In this document: in pieces, positions 35,371 to 44,505 of the stretch
Position numbering within the stretch: position 1 is the stretch's first letter
Layout: each line of letters begins with the position of its first letter
Source: Dyadobacter sp. CY326
GTDB lineage: Bacteria; Bacteroidota; Bacteroidia; Cytophagales; Spirosomataceae
DNA length: 64,000 nucleotides
NCBI RefSeq assembly: GCF_021390515.1
Contig: NZ_JAJUXI010000003.1
Span: 248,001-312,000 of the forward strand
Reading direction: 5' to 3'
Program-made: the position numbers and the translations under genes
Notes under the pieces: model-generated
The model's database searches: none
What the model saw: only the letters and a program-made list of their open reading frames with translations
Told to the model about the DNA's origin: nothing

Positions 35371-37083
35371 ATGGCTATTTTACAACCATTGGTGGACATT
35401 GCCGCCATTTGTTACCAGCAAGGCGTAAGGCATGTCGTCGCCTCACCAGGATCGCGCAGTGCAGCACTAACACTTGCATTTGCACGTCATGGCGGATTCG
35501 CAATGCATGTATGCATGGATGAACGTTCAGCTGGATTTATAGGACTCGGCATAGCGCAGCAAACGCGCGTTCCAGTGGTTTTAATATGCACGTCCGGCAG
35601 TGCAGTCTACAATTTTGCTCCGGCCGTTTCAGAGGCGTTTTTTCAGCAAGTTCCATTGGTTGTAATCTCGGCAGACAGGCCCAAGGAATGGCTGCACCAA
35701 TACGACGGACAAACCATTTATCAGTCTGAGATTTTCGGCAAACATATTAAGCGTTCATTCGAATTGTCGTCAGACTATGCGCATAAGGATGTGCAGTGGG
35801 CGATCAACCGCATTGCAAATGAAGCAGTGACACTGGCGTCAACGACGCCACCGGGGCCGGTTCACATTAATGTGCCCATCAGGGAGCCGTTTTATCCGGG
35901 TGCGGGTGAGGACATGATTGCATCGGCCGACTTGAAAGTGATAACGCGGCAAGCTTCGGAAAGCATTTTATCTCCGGAAACGTGGAATAATTTGTTGGAT
36001 GATTTCGAGGATTTCCCAAAAATCCTGATCGCTGTCGGCCAGAACATGCCTGATCCGGAGCTGAGCGAAGTGCTGAATAAAATATCAGAAGAATGGGACA
36101 TCCCAATCCTGGCCGATCACATTGCGAACACTACAGGCGATAAAATAATACGCAATCACGACCTCTTTTTAGGCAGAACAGACATTCAAAATCTGGTCCC
36201 TGACTTGCTTATAACAACTGGTCTGTCATTCATTTCGAAGGATTTCAAGCAATTCATTCGAAAAAATCCACCAAAGGCGCATTGGCATATAAGTGAAGAC
36301 GCATTTCTCGCTGATCCAATGCAGTCAGTGACAAACATCATTCCAACTTCCCCGCAGTATTTCTTTCAAAATCTCTTTGAAAAGATTGATTATCAGCTTT
36401 TTGTGCAAAACTCAGATCCGGAGACTGATTCACAATTCATTCAAAATTGGAATATCCAAGATACAAAGTCAAGTCGCATCAAGGCAGATTACTTACAAAA
36501 TCTTTCAAAGATAAACGATCTAACATCGTTAGATTTAGTCATTAAGTATACAAGAAAAGTGTATCAGTTACATGTTGCCAATAGCATGTCTATTCGCTAC
36601 GTCAATGTTTTAGACTTGCCGCCATACATTCCCGGTGTCTTTTGCAACCGCGGAACAAGTGGAATTGATGGCTGTGTGAGCACCGCTGTTGGAGCTGCAT
36701 TGATGAATAATGAAGAGACCTTGCTAATTGTCGGAGACGTTGCATTCATGTATGATCGCAATGGATTACTCATCGAATCGCTTCCGCAGAATTTGAAAAT
36801 CGTTGTAATCAATAATGCAGGCGGAAACATTTTCCGAATGATTGATGGACCGGCTGGATTGCCTGAGCTGGAAACCTATTTTGAAACGCGGCATGCTTTC
36901 TCTGCAAAGCGAACTTGCGAGGACTCGGACATCGCGTATTTCAGTTGCAATGCATTGGAAACATTGGAGACATCGATTAATCAGTTCCTGGAAAACGAAG
37001 GCATCAGTCTGTTGGAAATTTTTACAGATCCTTACGAAAATGAGCAAGTTTGGAAATCCTTAAAAAGAGCTTGTAAAGCGTAG
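35371..37083 (+). CDS. menD: 2-succinyl-5-enolpyruvyl-6-hydroxy-3-cyclohexene-1-carboxylate synthase
   Basis: 570 residues of the thiamine diphosphate-dependent carboligase family. HVVASPGSRSAALTLAFARH and HVCMDERSAGFIGLG are the N-terminal (PYR) conserved regions with the catalytic Glu; CTSGSAVYNFAPAVSEA and QVPLVVISADRP follow. The C-terminal PP domain has NRGTSGIDGCVSTAVGAAL and the ThDP/Mg motif GDVAFMYDRNGLL to INNAGGNIFRM. MenD performs the second step of menaquinone synthesis, so this organism makes its own quinone. No other men gene is in the window. The start is ATG 35371, since an earlier start would include the rpoD terminator. Confidence 0.94.
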   Translation: MAILQPLVDIAAICYQQGVRHVVASPGSRSAALTLAFARHGGFAMHVCMDERSAGFIGLGIAQQTRVPVVLICTSGSAVYNFAPAVSEAFFQQVPLVVISADRPKEWLHQYDGQTIYQSEIFGKHIKRSFELSSDYAHKDVQWAINRIANEAVTLASTTPPGPVHINVPIREPFYPGAGEDMIASADLKVITRQASESILSPETWNNLLDDFEDFPKILIAVGQNMPDPELSEVLNKISEEWDIPILADHIANTTGDKIIRNHDLFLGRTDIQNLVPDLLITTGLSFISKDFKQFIRKNPPKAHWHISEDAFLADPMQSVTNIIPTSPQYFFQNLFEKIDYQLFVQNSDPETDSQFIQNWNIQDTKSSRIKADYLQNLSKINDLTSLDLVIKYTRKVYQLHVANSMSIRYVNVLDLPPYIPGVFCNRGTSGIDGCVSTAVGAALMNNEETLLIVGDVAFMYDRNGLLIESLPQNLKIVVINNAGGNIFRMIDGPAGLPELETYFETRHAFSAKRTCEDSDIAYFSCNALETLETSINQFLENEGISLLEIFTDPYENEQVWKSLKRACKA

Positions 37084-37087
37084 GCTG

Positions 37088-38122
37088 TTACGGACAATTT
37101 TTTGCTGCTTCGATAACAGCAATCGAGTCTTTCAAGACAACCCCTTGCTTCCAAATTTTACAAGCGTCCGCTTTTTTATTCTGGGCCCAATATGCACGAC
37201 CTGCGAGGCCATATAACATTTCTACCGGCTCAGCAATGTCGATTGCTTTGGAAAAGGATTCAATGGCCTTGTCAAGCTGTCCCGACTGCTGGTAATAAAT
37301 TCCTATGTTGCGCAGCGCATATCCATTTGAGGGAAGCTTTTCAAGTGATTTCTCGATAAGTGGTTTCGCCTCGCTGGCCCGGCCAGTTTGTAACAGCACA
37401 TACCCTTTGTTATTGAGCGAGTAAGGATCGCTCGGGTCCTTGCTTAACACCTTATCAAAGTAGGATAGGGCAGTGGACCAGTTCTGCTCGGCTGTCGCGA
37501 TTAATCCGAGATTGTTGAGCGCCTCCGGTTGTCCGGGACTAACCGCCAATGCATTTTCAAAATCCTCTTTCGCCGACTTTGTATTCTTTTGTCCATAAAA
37601 AATGGCGCCGCGATTGACGTAAGCCTCCACATTCAACTTGTCCAGCTGAATGGCCCTGTCATAATCGGCAAGTGCGAGTGAAGCATTTCCTTCGGCGCTT
37701 AATAGATTTCCACGAACCAGAAAAAACCGGGTTGAATCTTTAAACTCCTTTTCGATTTGTTTCAAGTCTTGCTTTGCTTCCCGCAACCGGCCTAAATCGA
37801 GGCCCGATTCAGCGCGTACTAGATTTGCTTGTGTAAGAGTCGGGTCAATCTTGATCGCTTCTGTCAAAACCTCGTAAGCATCGCCGGGCTTGCCCAATTT
37901 CAATAAAGTTATTCCTTTGTTAAGATAGGCGTCGGAAAAATCTGCATTTTTGGCAATTGCTTCGTCGTACAATCGCAGCGCCTCGGCATAGTTCTTTTGA
38001 TTTAATGCTTGGTTCGCTTTCAGAAAAAAGTCAGCAGCGTCTTTTTTATCCTGACTCGTACAACAAGACAATATTAGCACTAATAAAATTAGTATTTCTT
38101 TTAGTTTATTACTGATAATCAT
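37088..38122 (-). CDS. Lipoprotein with tetratricopeptide repeats
   Basis: 344 residues. The N-terminus has a lipobox (ILILLVLILSCCTSQ), so the protein is likely anchored in the outer or inner membrane by its first Cys. About seven TPR units follow, each with the W/LxxLG-Y-A pattern, such as NYAEALRLYDEAIAKNADFSDAYLNKG and NWSTALSYFDKVLSKDPSDPYSLNNKG (quoted as NYAEALRLYDEAI and NWSTALSYFDKVL). TPRs bind other proteins. Its partner is unknown. It converges with menD and diverges from a small protein gene 20 bp away. Confidence 0.85.
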   Translation of the reverse strand: MIISNKLKEILILLVLILSCCTSQDKKDAADFFLKANQALNQKNYAEALRLYDEAIAKNADFSDAYLNKGITLLKLGKPGDAYEVLTEAIKIDPTLTQANLVRAESGLDLGRLREAKQDLKQIEKEFKDSTRFFLVRGNLLSAEGNASLALADYDRAIQLDKLNVEAYVNRGAIFYGQKNTKSAKEDFENALAVSPGQPEALNNLGLIATAEQNWSTALSYFDKVLSKDPSDPYSLNNKGYVLLQTGRASEAKPLIEKSLEKLPSNGYALRNIGIYYQQSGQLDKAIESFSKAIDIAEPVEMLYGLAGRAYWAQNKKADACKIWKQGVVLKDSIAVIEAAKNCP

Positions 38123-38142
38123 AAGGTTGCAACTTTTTATAA

Positions 38143-38394
38143 ATGAGATATATTAAAGATATTCCCAACGCCAATTACAAGATTGGTCTCTATCAATGGA
38201 ACAATAAATACATTGTCAAGATCGAATCTGGCATGTATGAGCAAACTTACAAAATCGACGACTACGAAATTGAAAGCGAAGCAGAATTAGAAAAATGCAT
38301 GGATGACGTGTTTATATCAGCTGTTACAGCGCGTTTTGATGCAATGCATGATGATTTTTCGACGACTTTGCGCAGGAACGAATTGATCTTCTGA
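38143..38394 (+). CDS. Small protein of unknown function (83 aa)
   Basis: 83 residues: NYKIGLYQWNNKYIVKIESG suggests a compact beta structure, followed by an acidic helix ESEAELEKCMDDVFISAVTARF. There is no signal peptide or membrane helix. I recall similar small conserved proteins in Bacteroidota but cannot name a family. It faces the TPR lipoprotein gene divergently with 20 bp between starts and is 109 bp upstream of the large TPR gene. Codon use looks normal, so I take it as real. Confidence 0.6.
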   Translation: MRYIKDIPNANYKIGLYQWNNKYIVKIESGMYEQTYKIDDYEIESEAELEKCMDDVFISAVTARFDAMHDDFSTTLRRNELIF

Positions 38395-38503
38395 TCAATA
38401 AAAAATGCCCATGCTATCAGCGTATACGGTTTTAATGCACATTTCGTTAGATAGCAAACAATTTTAAGAGGTAAGTGCGGACCAAAATGCTCTTTTAACG
38501 GAT

Positions 38504-41500
38504 ATGCTCGATCTCACTAATTCAAATCAAAAATTTACCAACACAATCTCTATGGTTTTTAAACACGGCGCCTCCACTTTGGGAATGGTTTTATATGTTG
38601 GCGCATCTTCGGTTATCGCTCAGAGTACAATGAGTGTTACGGAGCCCGAAGCCAATTTCCGAAACGGCCTTGAATATTATGAGAAGTCTAATTTTGTAGC
38701 AGCCAGGCAGGAATTCAATGAATATTTGAGTAAGGATGATAAGTTGCTGAGCAGCACCAATTATAACAAGGTCACGGCGGAATATTATGTTGCAGTTACA
38801 GGACTTTATTTAAACTATCCCGAGGCTGAAATTCAGGTCGACCGGTTTGTTAAAAACCACTCAGAACATCCAAAAGCACAGCAAATCTATGGTGATCTGG
38901 GCCGTTACTATTATGCGGCGGGGGAATATGACAAAGCAATAACTTATCTGGAAAAGGCGGTTGCCGTGCAAGGAAACGGTGGCAATAAGCTAGAAAGCAC
39001 TTACCAGTTGGCAATGTCTTATTACAATACACAGCAATTGGACGCTGCGCTGCCATTGTTTAACCAGGTAAAAACGGAAACATCCTTTGCCAACGCGGGT
39101 GACGCTTCCTTCTATGCAGGCGTTATCAATTACCAGAAAAACAAATTCGAAGAAGCTTATCAGGATTTCCAGCGGATCGAGGATCATCCTTTCTACAAAA
39201 ACGATGCTCCTAACTGGATTATATCTTCTCTATATCAGTTGAAGCGTTATGATGAGCTACTAGCTTACGGAGAGAAAGTATTGAAGCAGCAGCGGGGAAA
39301 TACTAAATTGGATGACGTTGCACTTTATGTGGCAGAAGTTTATTACGAGAAAGGCGACTACGCTGCAGCCGTCACAGCGTATGAGCGATATAAGCGTATG
39401 AAGCCCGGCGTTGTGCCGCCAACCGTCGCACTCCACTATGGTCACGCGCAGTTCAGAAATAGCAATTATGAAGGTGCAATTACGACATTAAAGCCAGTTG
39501 GTCCGGGCAAGGATTCTGTTTCGCAGTACGCATCTTATATACTGGGAATCAGCTACTTAAAGACTTCTAATTTAAGCTTTGCTTTAACATCATTCGACAA
39601 TGCCGCTAAGTTAGACTTTAACCCCGTTATTAAGGAAGAAGCGGCTTACAACCATGCTAAGGTGCAATTAGAGTCGGGAAGTAATAATGAGGCCGTAAAA
39701 GAGCTGAATGACTTCATGACCAAGTATCCGCAAAGCACGCATACCGAAGAAGCCACCGAATTAGTAGCGGAAGGATATGCAGGTGCGAGCAATTCTGTGG
39801 GAGCGATAAAGTACATTGAGGGGCTGCGTAAGCGTAATGCTAAAATAAATGGCACCTATCAGCGGCTTACATTCAATCAGGGTGTGCTGGATTTCAATCA
39901 GGAAAAGTTTGACAATGCAATTGTGATGTTTGACAAGTCGATTAAATTCCCGATTGACGAGCAACTCTTTATTCAGGCGACTTATTACAAAGCGGAGTCG
40001 ACTTATGGATTGAAGAAAGTGGATGAAGCGGCAGCGCTTTACAACCAGATCTCCAAAAATCCGAAAGCGGGCATTTATGCAAGGAAGAGTTTGTACGCAT
40101 TGGGCTACATTTATTATAACCAAAAGAAATACGGACAAGCGCTAACTTACTTCAAGGAATTTACCAACAACATTGAAGGAATGGAACCGCAGATGATCGA
40201 AGACGCCTATTCAAGGCTCGCCGATTGTTACCTGGCCGCCAAAAATTACAACGAGGCGATCAAGACTTATGAGCAAGTTGCGGCGAAAGGAAAGGTTGAC
40301 AAGGATTATGCCCTTTTCCAGAAGGCACGTGCATACGTGTATATGAACCGCGAGCAGGAAGCGCGCAGGCAATTTGAATTGCTGATCAGCGGTTATCCAT
40401 CTTCCCGTTATCTGGACGATGCATATTTCCAATTAGCTGATATTGATTTCCAAAATCAAAGCTATTCTGCAGCGGTGAAAGGATTTACACGAACGATCAA
40501 TGAGAAGCCAAAGAGTTACGTGATTCCCGCCGCTTTGCTTCGCCGCGCTCAGTCATATTATAACTTGCAGGTTTACGAACAGGCAATCGTCGATTTTCGC
40601 AAAATCTTAACAGAATATCCTGACTCTCCATCAGCCAACAGCGCCTTGGAAGGAATTCAGGAAGCATACACAGCTGTGGGGCGTCCCGAGGAGTTTACAC
40701 AAGTGCTTGGCGTAGTTAGGAAGAACAACCCTGGCAATGAAAAGTTAGAAGAAGTAGAGTTTGACAACGTGCGTAATCTCTATTATGCCGAAAAATATGA
40801 CAATGCGATTAACTCGCTGCAAGAATTCATTCGCAGCTATCCTGCCAGCAAGCACCAGTATGACGCGAATTACTTCATCGCTTCATCTTATGACAAAACG
40901 GGTAAAGTAAATGAAGCACTTGAATATTTCGGTAAAGTGGTTCAACAGAACAGGTCGACATTTGTAGCCGCAGCCGCGCAGCGATCTGCTGAACTTGAAA
41001 TCGCAAGAGGCAACTTTAACAACGCTGTTACCAACTTCCGCGTGCTGCTCCGGAACTCGGAAAGCAAAAAAGAGCAAGCCCAGGCTTGGGTGGGATTGAT
41101 GGACACCTATTATACATTGAAAAGCTACGACTCGACGCTTTATTATGCGAAAGAGGTGATCAATGCAGGAAATCTAATCCCGGGAGCAGTTGGAAAAGCG
41201 CAGCTTTATAATGGCAAGGTTCCTTATGACCGTGGCGATCTGACCAAAGCAAGTGAAGAATTTAAAAAGATAGCGGCTTCTTCCAAAGATGAATATGGTG
41301 CAGAAGCCAGTTATTGGGCTGCAACGATTCTTTATAAAAATAAAAAATACAAAGAAGCCGAAGCTGCAATTATTGAAATGGGCAAGAATTTCGAAGGTTT
41401 TGATTACTGGCGTGTAAGGTCATTTATCCTGCTGGCTGAGGTGTATGTCGGATTGAATGAAGTTGGGCAGGCTAAGGCAACATTAAGCTCCATCATTGAC

Positions 41501-41563
41501 AATTCGGATGATAAAGAGGCAGTAGAACTGGCTAAGGAAAAATTGGCGCAGATCCAGAAATAA
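38504..41563 (+). CDS. Large secreted/periplasmic TPR protein
   Basis: 1019 residues. A signal segment (STLGMVLYVGASSVIAQ, cut probably after AQ) is followed by at least fifteen TPR-like units from end to end, for example AAGEYDKAITYLEKAVAVQ, KKYGQALTYFKEFTNNIEG and EKYDNAINSLQEFIRSYP. Spacing and aromatic residues suggest an extended solenoid. Bacteroidota often encode such a protein next to an outer-membrane barrel, as here (41606-43276, 42 bp downstream). A role in scaffolding or assembly at the periplasmic face of the outer membrane is plausible. The ATG at 38504 is used; 38552 gives a shorter signal peptide. Confidence 0.84.
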   Translation: MLDLTNSNQKFTNTISMVFKHGASTLGMVLYVGASSVIAQSTMSVTEPEANFRNGLEYYEKSNFVAARQEFNEYLSKDDKLLSSTNYNKVTAEYYVAVTGLYLNYPEAEIQVDRFVKNHSEHPKAQQIYGDLGRYYYAAGEYDKAITYLEKAVAVQGNGGNKLESTYQLAMSYYNTQQLDAALPLFNQVKTETSFANAGDASFYAGVINYQKNKFEEAYQDFQRIEDHPFYKNDAPNWIISSLYQLKRYDELLAYGEKVLKQQRGNTKLDDVALYVAEVYYEKGDYAAAVTAYERYKRMKPGVVPPTVALHYGHAQFRNSNYEGAITTLKPVGPGKDSVSQYASYILGISYLKTSNLSFALTSFDNAAKLDFNPVIKEEAAYNHAKVQLESGSNNEAVKELNDFMTKYPQSTHTEEATELVAEGYAGASNSVGAIKYIEGLRKRNAKINGTYQRLTFNQGVLDFNQEKFDNAIVMFDKSIKFPIDEQLFIQATYYKAESTYGLKKVDEAAALYNQISKNPKAGIYARKSLYALGYIYYNQKKYGQALTYFKEFTNNIEGMEPQMIEDAYSRLADCYLAAKNYNEAIKTYEQVAAKGKVDKDYALFQKARAYVYMNREQEARRQFELLISGYPSSRYLDDAYFQLADIDFQNQSYSAAVKGFTRTINEKPKSYVIPAALLRRAQSYYNLQVYEQAIVDFRKILTEYPDSPSANSALEGIQEAYTAVGRPEEFTQVLGVVRKNNPGNEKLEEVEFDNVRNLYYAEKYDNAINSLQEFIRSYPASKHQYDANYFIASSYDKTGKVNEALEYFGKVVQQNRSTFVAAAAQRSAELEIARGNFNNAVTNFRVLLRNSESKKEQAQAWVGLMDTYYTLKSYDSTLYYAKEVINAGNLIPGAVGKAQLYNGKVPYDRGDLTKASEEFKKIAASSKDEYGAEASYWAATILYKNKKYKEAEAAIIEMGKNFEGFDYWRVRSFILLAEVYVGLNEVGQAKATLSSIIDNSDDKEAVELAKEKLAQIQK

Positions 41564-41605
41564 TTGATTCATCTCCTTCGGGACAAATAGAAAATATTGA
41601 TACAC

Positions 41606-43276
41606 ATGACGAAGTCCACAGCATTACGTTCTTCCCTGTTTTTATTGACGCTTGGGTTTTCTTCACAGTTTGCCATGGCACAGCGCGGAGAAATCGAAAG
41701 CCAGACCTATGAAATTGTAAAGGAAAAGAGCATTGAATTTGCGCCGGCAAATCGGGTTTACGATAAAGTAGAGCCCATTAAAGGTGAAACGGGCAAAAAG
41801 AAAGTTGATTATCAAATCATTGACCCTAAAATAGACCTTTCTTCACCAAAGTTAACGCCAAGTGTAGGCGCATCTTCGGATGAAAAAAAACGCCAGGACC
41901 AGCCAGACGCGCTGAACAATTACATAAAGCTCGGTGCGGGTAATTACGGCCGTTTCTTGGGAGAAGCCTTCGTCGGCGGTCGTCCATCAGAAGATCTTGT
42001 TTTTACCACGCAGCTCAAACATTTGTCTGCTGCCAACGGTCCGGTTGATAATAAGAATTCCGCCAATGCAGCCACTAATTTCAAGATTGGCGGTAAATAC
42101 ATTCGGAGCACGCACAAGTTTGACGCATCATTCGATTACGACCGTAAGAACTATTATTTCTATGGTTACCAACCCCAGCCCGAAGCCGTTCAGGTAAATC
42201 GCGACAGCATCAGGCAGACGATTAATCGCTTCGGTTTTGCCTTGGGTTTTGAAAATACAGATGCTTCGGTTGCCGTGGATTATTCAGTAAAAACCAGCTT
42301 GCACACATTGCGCGACCGATACGAAGCTTCTGAGCTGGATTGGGGAACGCAGTTGATGGCTTCCGTGCCAATTTCCGGCTCGTTCCACGCATTGCTGGAA
42401 GCTGACGCATTCATTACGCAGCGCGTGGATCGTTTTACATTCAATAGAAACCTGTTTCGCGTCAAGCCAACTTTCAAATACACTTCGGAGTTATTTACTG
42501 TAACTGCTGGGATCAATGTTGCCAATGAAACGGACAGCGAACTGGACATCAATCGCACCAAAGCATTCCCGGTTTTGAACATTGATGTGGCTCCATTTGC
42601 AGGATTGCACATTTTTGCAGGCTGGAATGGCGATATGGTGCGGAACACATTGAAAAGTATGCTTGACGAAAATCAATGGTTAGGACCCAATGTTCAAATA
42701 CTTAACACTGATAAGGATTACGAAATCAGTGCTGGGGTGAAAGGAGAAGGATTTGGCGGATTTAATTACGAAGGAAAGGTTGCTTACACGCAATATCAGA
42801 ACTTCTATTATTTCAACAACTCACTTGCCGACACTTCCAAGTTCTCCATTATCTATGACCCGGGCAAAACGAAGGTGCTGATCATTTCTGCTCAGGCGGG
42901 ATATAGTTTTAATGATTTGTTCAAAACGTCGCTCAAAGCAAACTTTTATGATTACTCAGTTTCCGATCTCGAAGAGCCATGGCACCGTCCTGATTTGACA
43001 TTAAACTGGTTTAACGCACTTGCGATCAGTAAAAAACTCTTTGTAACAGCGGACTTTTATATGTTAAGGGGAATAAAAGCAAAAAATTTCCAAAGTGGCG
43101 TGGTAACCAAATTGCCGGTCATTACCGACCTCAATTTCAAGATTGACTATCTGTTAACCAGGAACTTCTCTGCGTTTGTGTCTTTGAATAATGTGCTGGG
43201 CAAAGAGTATCAGCGCTATCAATATTACCCGCAGCAGGGCCTGAACTTTATTGGAGGATTATCATTTTCTTTTTAA
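41606..43276 (+). CDS. Outer-membrane beta-barrel protein (TonB-dependent-receptor-like barrel, no plug seen)
   Basis: 556 residues with a signal peptide (LRSSLFLLTLGFSSQFAMAQ). A ~75-residue polar linker is followed by alternating amphipathic strands and by the TonB-receptor-like end FVSLNNVLGKEYQRYQYYPQ ... FIGGLSFSF with a terminal Phe. I see no TonB box or plug domain, so it is more likely a passive or accessory barrel than a gated receptor. It lies directly after the large TPR gene and 28 bp before the HU/SPOR gene; the three are probably co-transcribed. ATG 41606 is preferred over the upstream TTG. Confidence 0.82.
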   Translation: MTKSTALRSSLFLLTLGFSSQFAMAQRGEIESQTYEIVKEKSIEFAPANRVYDKVEPIKGETGKKKVDYQIIDPKIDLSSPKLTPSVGASSDEKKRQDQPDALNNYIKLGAGNYGRFLGEAFVGGRPSEDLVFTTQLKHLSAANGPVDNKNSANAATNFKIGGKYIRSTHKFDASFDYDRKNYYFYGYQPQPEAVQVNRDSIRQTINRFGFALGFENTDASVAVDYSVKTSLHTLRDRYEASELDWGTQLMASVPISGSFHALLEADAFITQRVDRFTFNRNLFRVKPTFKYTSELFTVTAGINVANETDSELDINRTKAFPVLNIDVAPFAGLHIFAGWNGDMVRNTLKSMLDENQWLGPNVQILNTDKDYEISAGVKGEGFGGFNYEGKVAYTQYQNFYYFNNSLADTSKFSIIYDPGKTKVLIISAQAGYSFNDLFKTSLKANFYDYSVSDLEEPWHRPDLTLNWFNALAISKKLFVTADFYMLRGIKAKNFQSGVVTKLPVITDLNFKIDYLLTRNFSAFVSLNNVLGKEYQRYQYYPQQGLNFIGGLSFSF

Positions 43277-43304
43277 CTTCGCTCAGTTAACTGAAAAAAC
43301 GTTC

Positions 43305-44402
43305 ATGATAGCAGTCGAAACCGTCATCCGAAAACTTGTTGGTGAATATGAATTTGTAATCATTCCAGGATTCGGAGCATTACTTTCGCACCAGATTCCG
43401 GCTGCTTATGATGAAGTAACTCAGACCTTCTCTCCACCAGCCAAGAAGTTGGCATTCAACGAGTTTCTTAAACTGGATGATGGTCTTTTGGCAAATTATA
43501 TCTCACGGCATGAAAGCTTGTCTCACTTGGAGGCGGTTGATTATGTCAAAGGTTACACCGATAAGCTGCGCGACGGGCTGCGTCAGAACGGACAGGCAGA
43601 GATCGTTGGTATCGGTGAGTTTCGGAAGAATGTGGAGGGTAAGTTGGTTTTTGAACCAAATACAGGAAAATATTTTAAGGATGAATGGTATGGTTTCGAA
43701 ACTGTAAAAGCAAGACGAATCGAAGCGGCTGCTGTGCCCGTTGCCATTCACAACGATTTTGTTTCTAATGATGCTGTTGAAGTGCTTGATGCTGAGGAAG
43801 GCAACACCCGAACATTTAATTGGGGAAAGCTGGCAGTTGCAGCAACCATTGCGGCAATTTTATGCGGATTGAGTTTTTTCCTGGTTAACTCAAACGACGG
43901 AGACATTCAAAGCACATTGAATCCATTCACTGAGCTTTTTAGGAAATCTGCTCAAGAGCAACCGGTTAATGAGACAACAGTTGTCGTAAACGAACCGATG
44001 GCAAGTGCGGAGGAAACTAAAACTGTAACACCGGATTCAGCGGCAGTTAGCTCTTTAACCTTGGATTCCATTGAGGCAACGAAACCCGATTCCAATGCAG
44101 TTGCGGATGTGAAAGCACCGATCGTAGCGCCAACAACTGTTGCGCCCGTTGCAATTGCTGCTGAGCATTCGAAATTCTACGTAATTGCTGGCACTTTCAA
44201 AGGAACCAGACAGGCAAAGGTTCTCTTAGCACAGTTGAAAGAAAAGGGATTCGAGGATGCAAGCATCCTTCTGCCCGGCAAATCCGGAAAGAAAATCAAG
44301 GTTGCCACGAATGGTTATGATAATGAAACTGATGCTTACCGTGCGTCCAATAAGCTTAAAACGGTTATTGGAGAGGCAGGATGGGTCTACAAGCGTAAAT
44401 AA
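43305..44402 (+). CDS. HU-CCDC81-like N-terminal domain and SPOR C-terminal domain membrane protein
   Basis: 365 residues from ATG 43305. The N-terminal ~130 residues resemble the bacterial CCDC81/HU-like fold (AVETVIRKLVGEYEFVIIPGFGALL ... GIGEFRKNVEGKLVFEPNTG). A single membrane helix (LAVAATIAAILCGLSFFLV) comes next, then a Thr/Ala/Pro-rich linker and a SPOR domain (KFYVIAGTFKGTRQAKVLLAQ ... GWVYKRK). SPOR domains bind denuded glycan strands at division sites, and the HU-like part would face the cytoplasm. So the protein links something inside the cell to peptidoglycan. Whether the HU-like part binds DNA or protein is unknown. A terminator follows. Confidence 0.85.
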   Translation: MIAVETVIRKLVGEYEFVIIPGFGALLSHQIPAAYDEVTQTFSPPAKKLAFNEFLKLDDGLLANYISRHESLSHLEAVDYVKGYTDKLRDGLRQNGQAEIVGIGEFRKNVEGKLVFEPNTGKYFKDEWYGFETVKARRIEAAAVPVAIHNDFVSNDAVEVLDAEEGNTRTFNWGKLAVAATIAAILCGLSFFLVNSNDGDIQSTLNPFTELFRKSAQEQPVNETTVVVNEPMASAEETKTVTPDSAAVSSLTLDSIEATKPDSNAVADVKAPIVAPTTVAPVAIAAEHSKFYVIAGTFKGTRQAKVLLAQLKEKGFEDASILLPGKSGKKIKVATNGYDNETDAYRASNKLKTVIGEAGWVYKRK

Positions 44403-44416
44403 GATTTTATAATGAT

Positions 44417-44448
44417 AAAAAAAGGGAGGCACTGCGCTTCCCTTTTTT
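44417..44448 (+). terminator. Rho-independent terminator after HU/SPOR gene
   Basis: Stem aagggaggc/gcttccctt (one G.T) extended by A/T pairs, 5-nt loop actgc and a run of six T. Its T run overlaps the -33 region of the promoter proposed for the TonB-like gene. Confidence 0.8.
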
Positions 44449-44474
44449 GCAACACACGAATTTTTTTAATTTTA
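44446..44474 (+). promoter_or_regulatory. Candidate promoter of the TonB-like gene
   Basis: TTTG at 44446-44449 and TAATTTTA at 44467-44474 fit the Bacteroidota -33 and -7 boxes (seven of eight bases in the latter) with a 17-bp spacer. The start codon is 32 bp further on. This is a weak call because the region is AT-rich. Confidence 0.35.
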
Positions 44475-44505
44475 CGTTGTTCGAAAGTAAATTAAGACAC
44501 AAACA

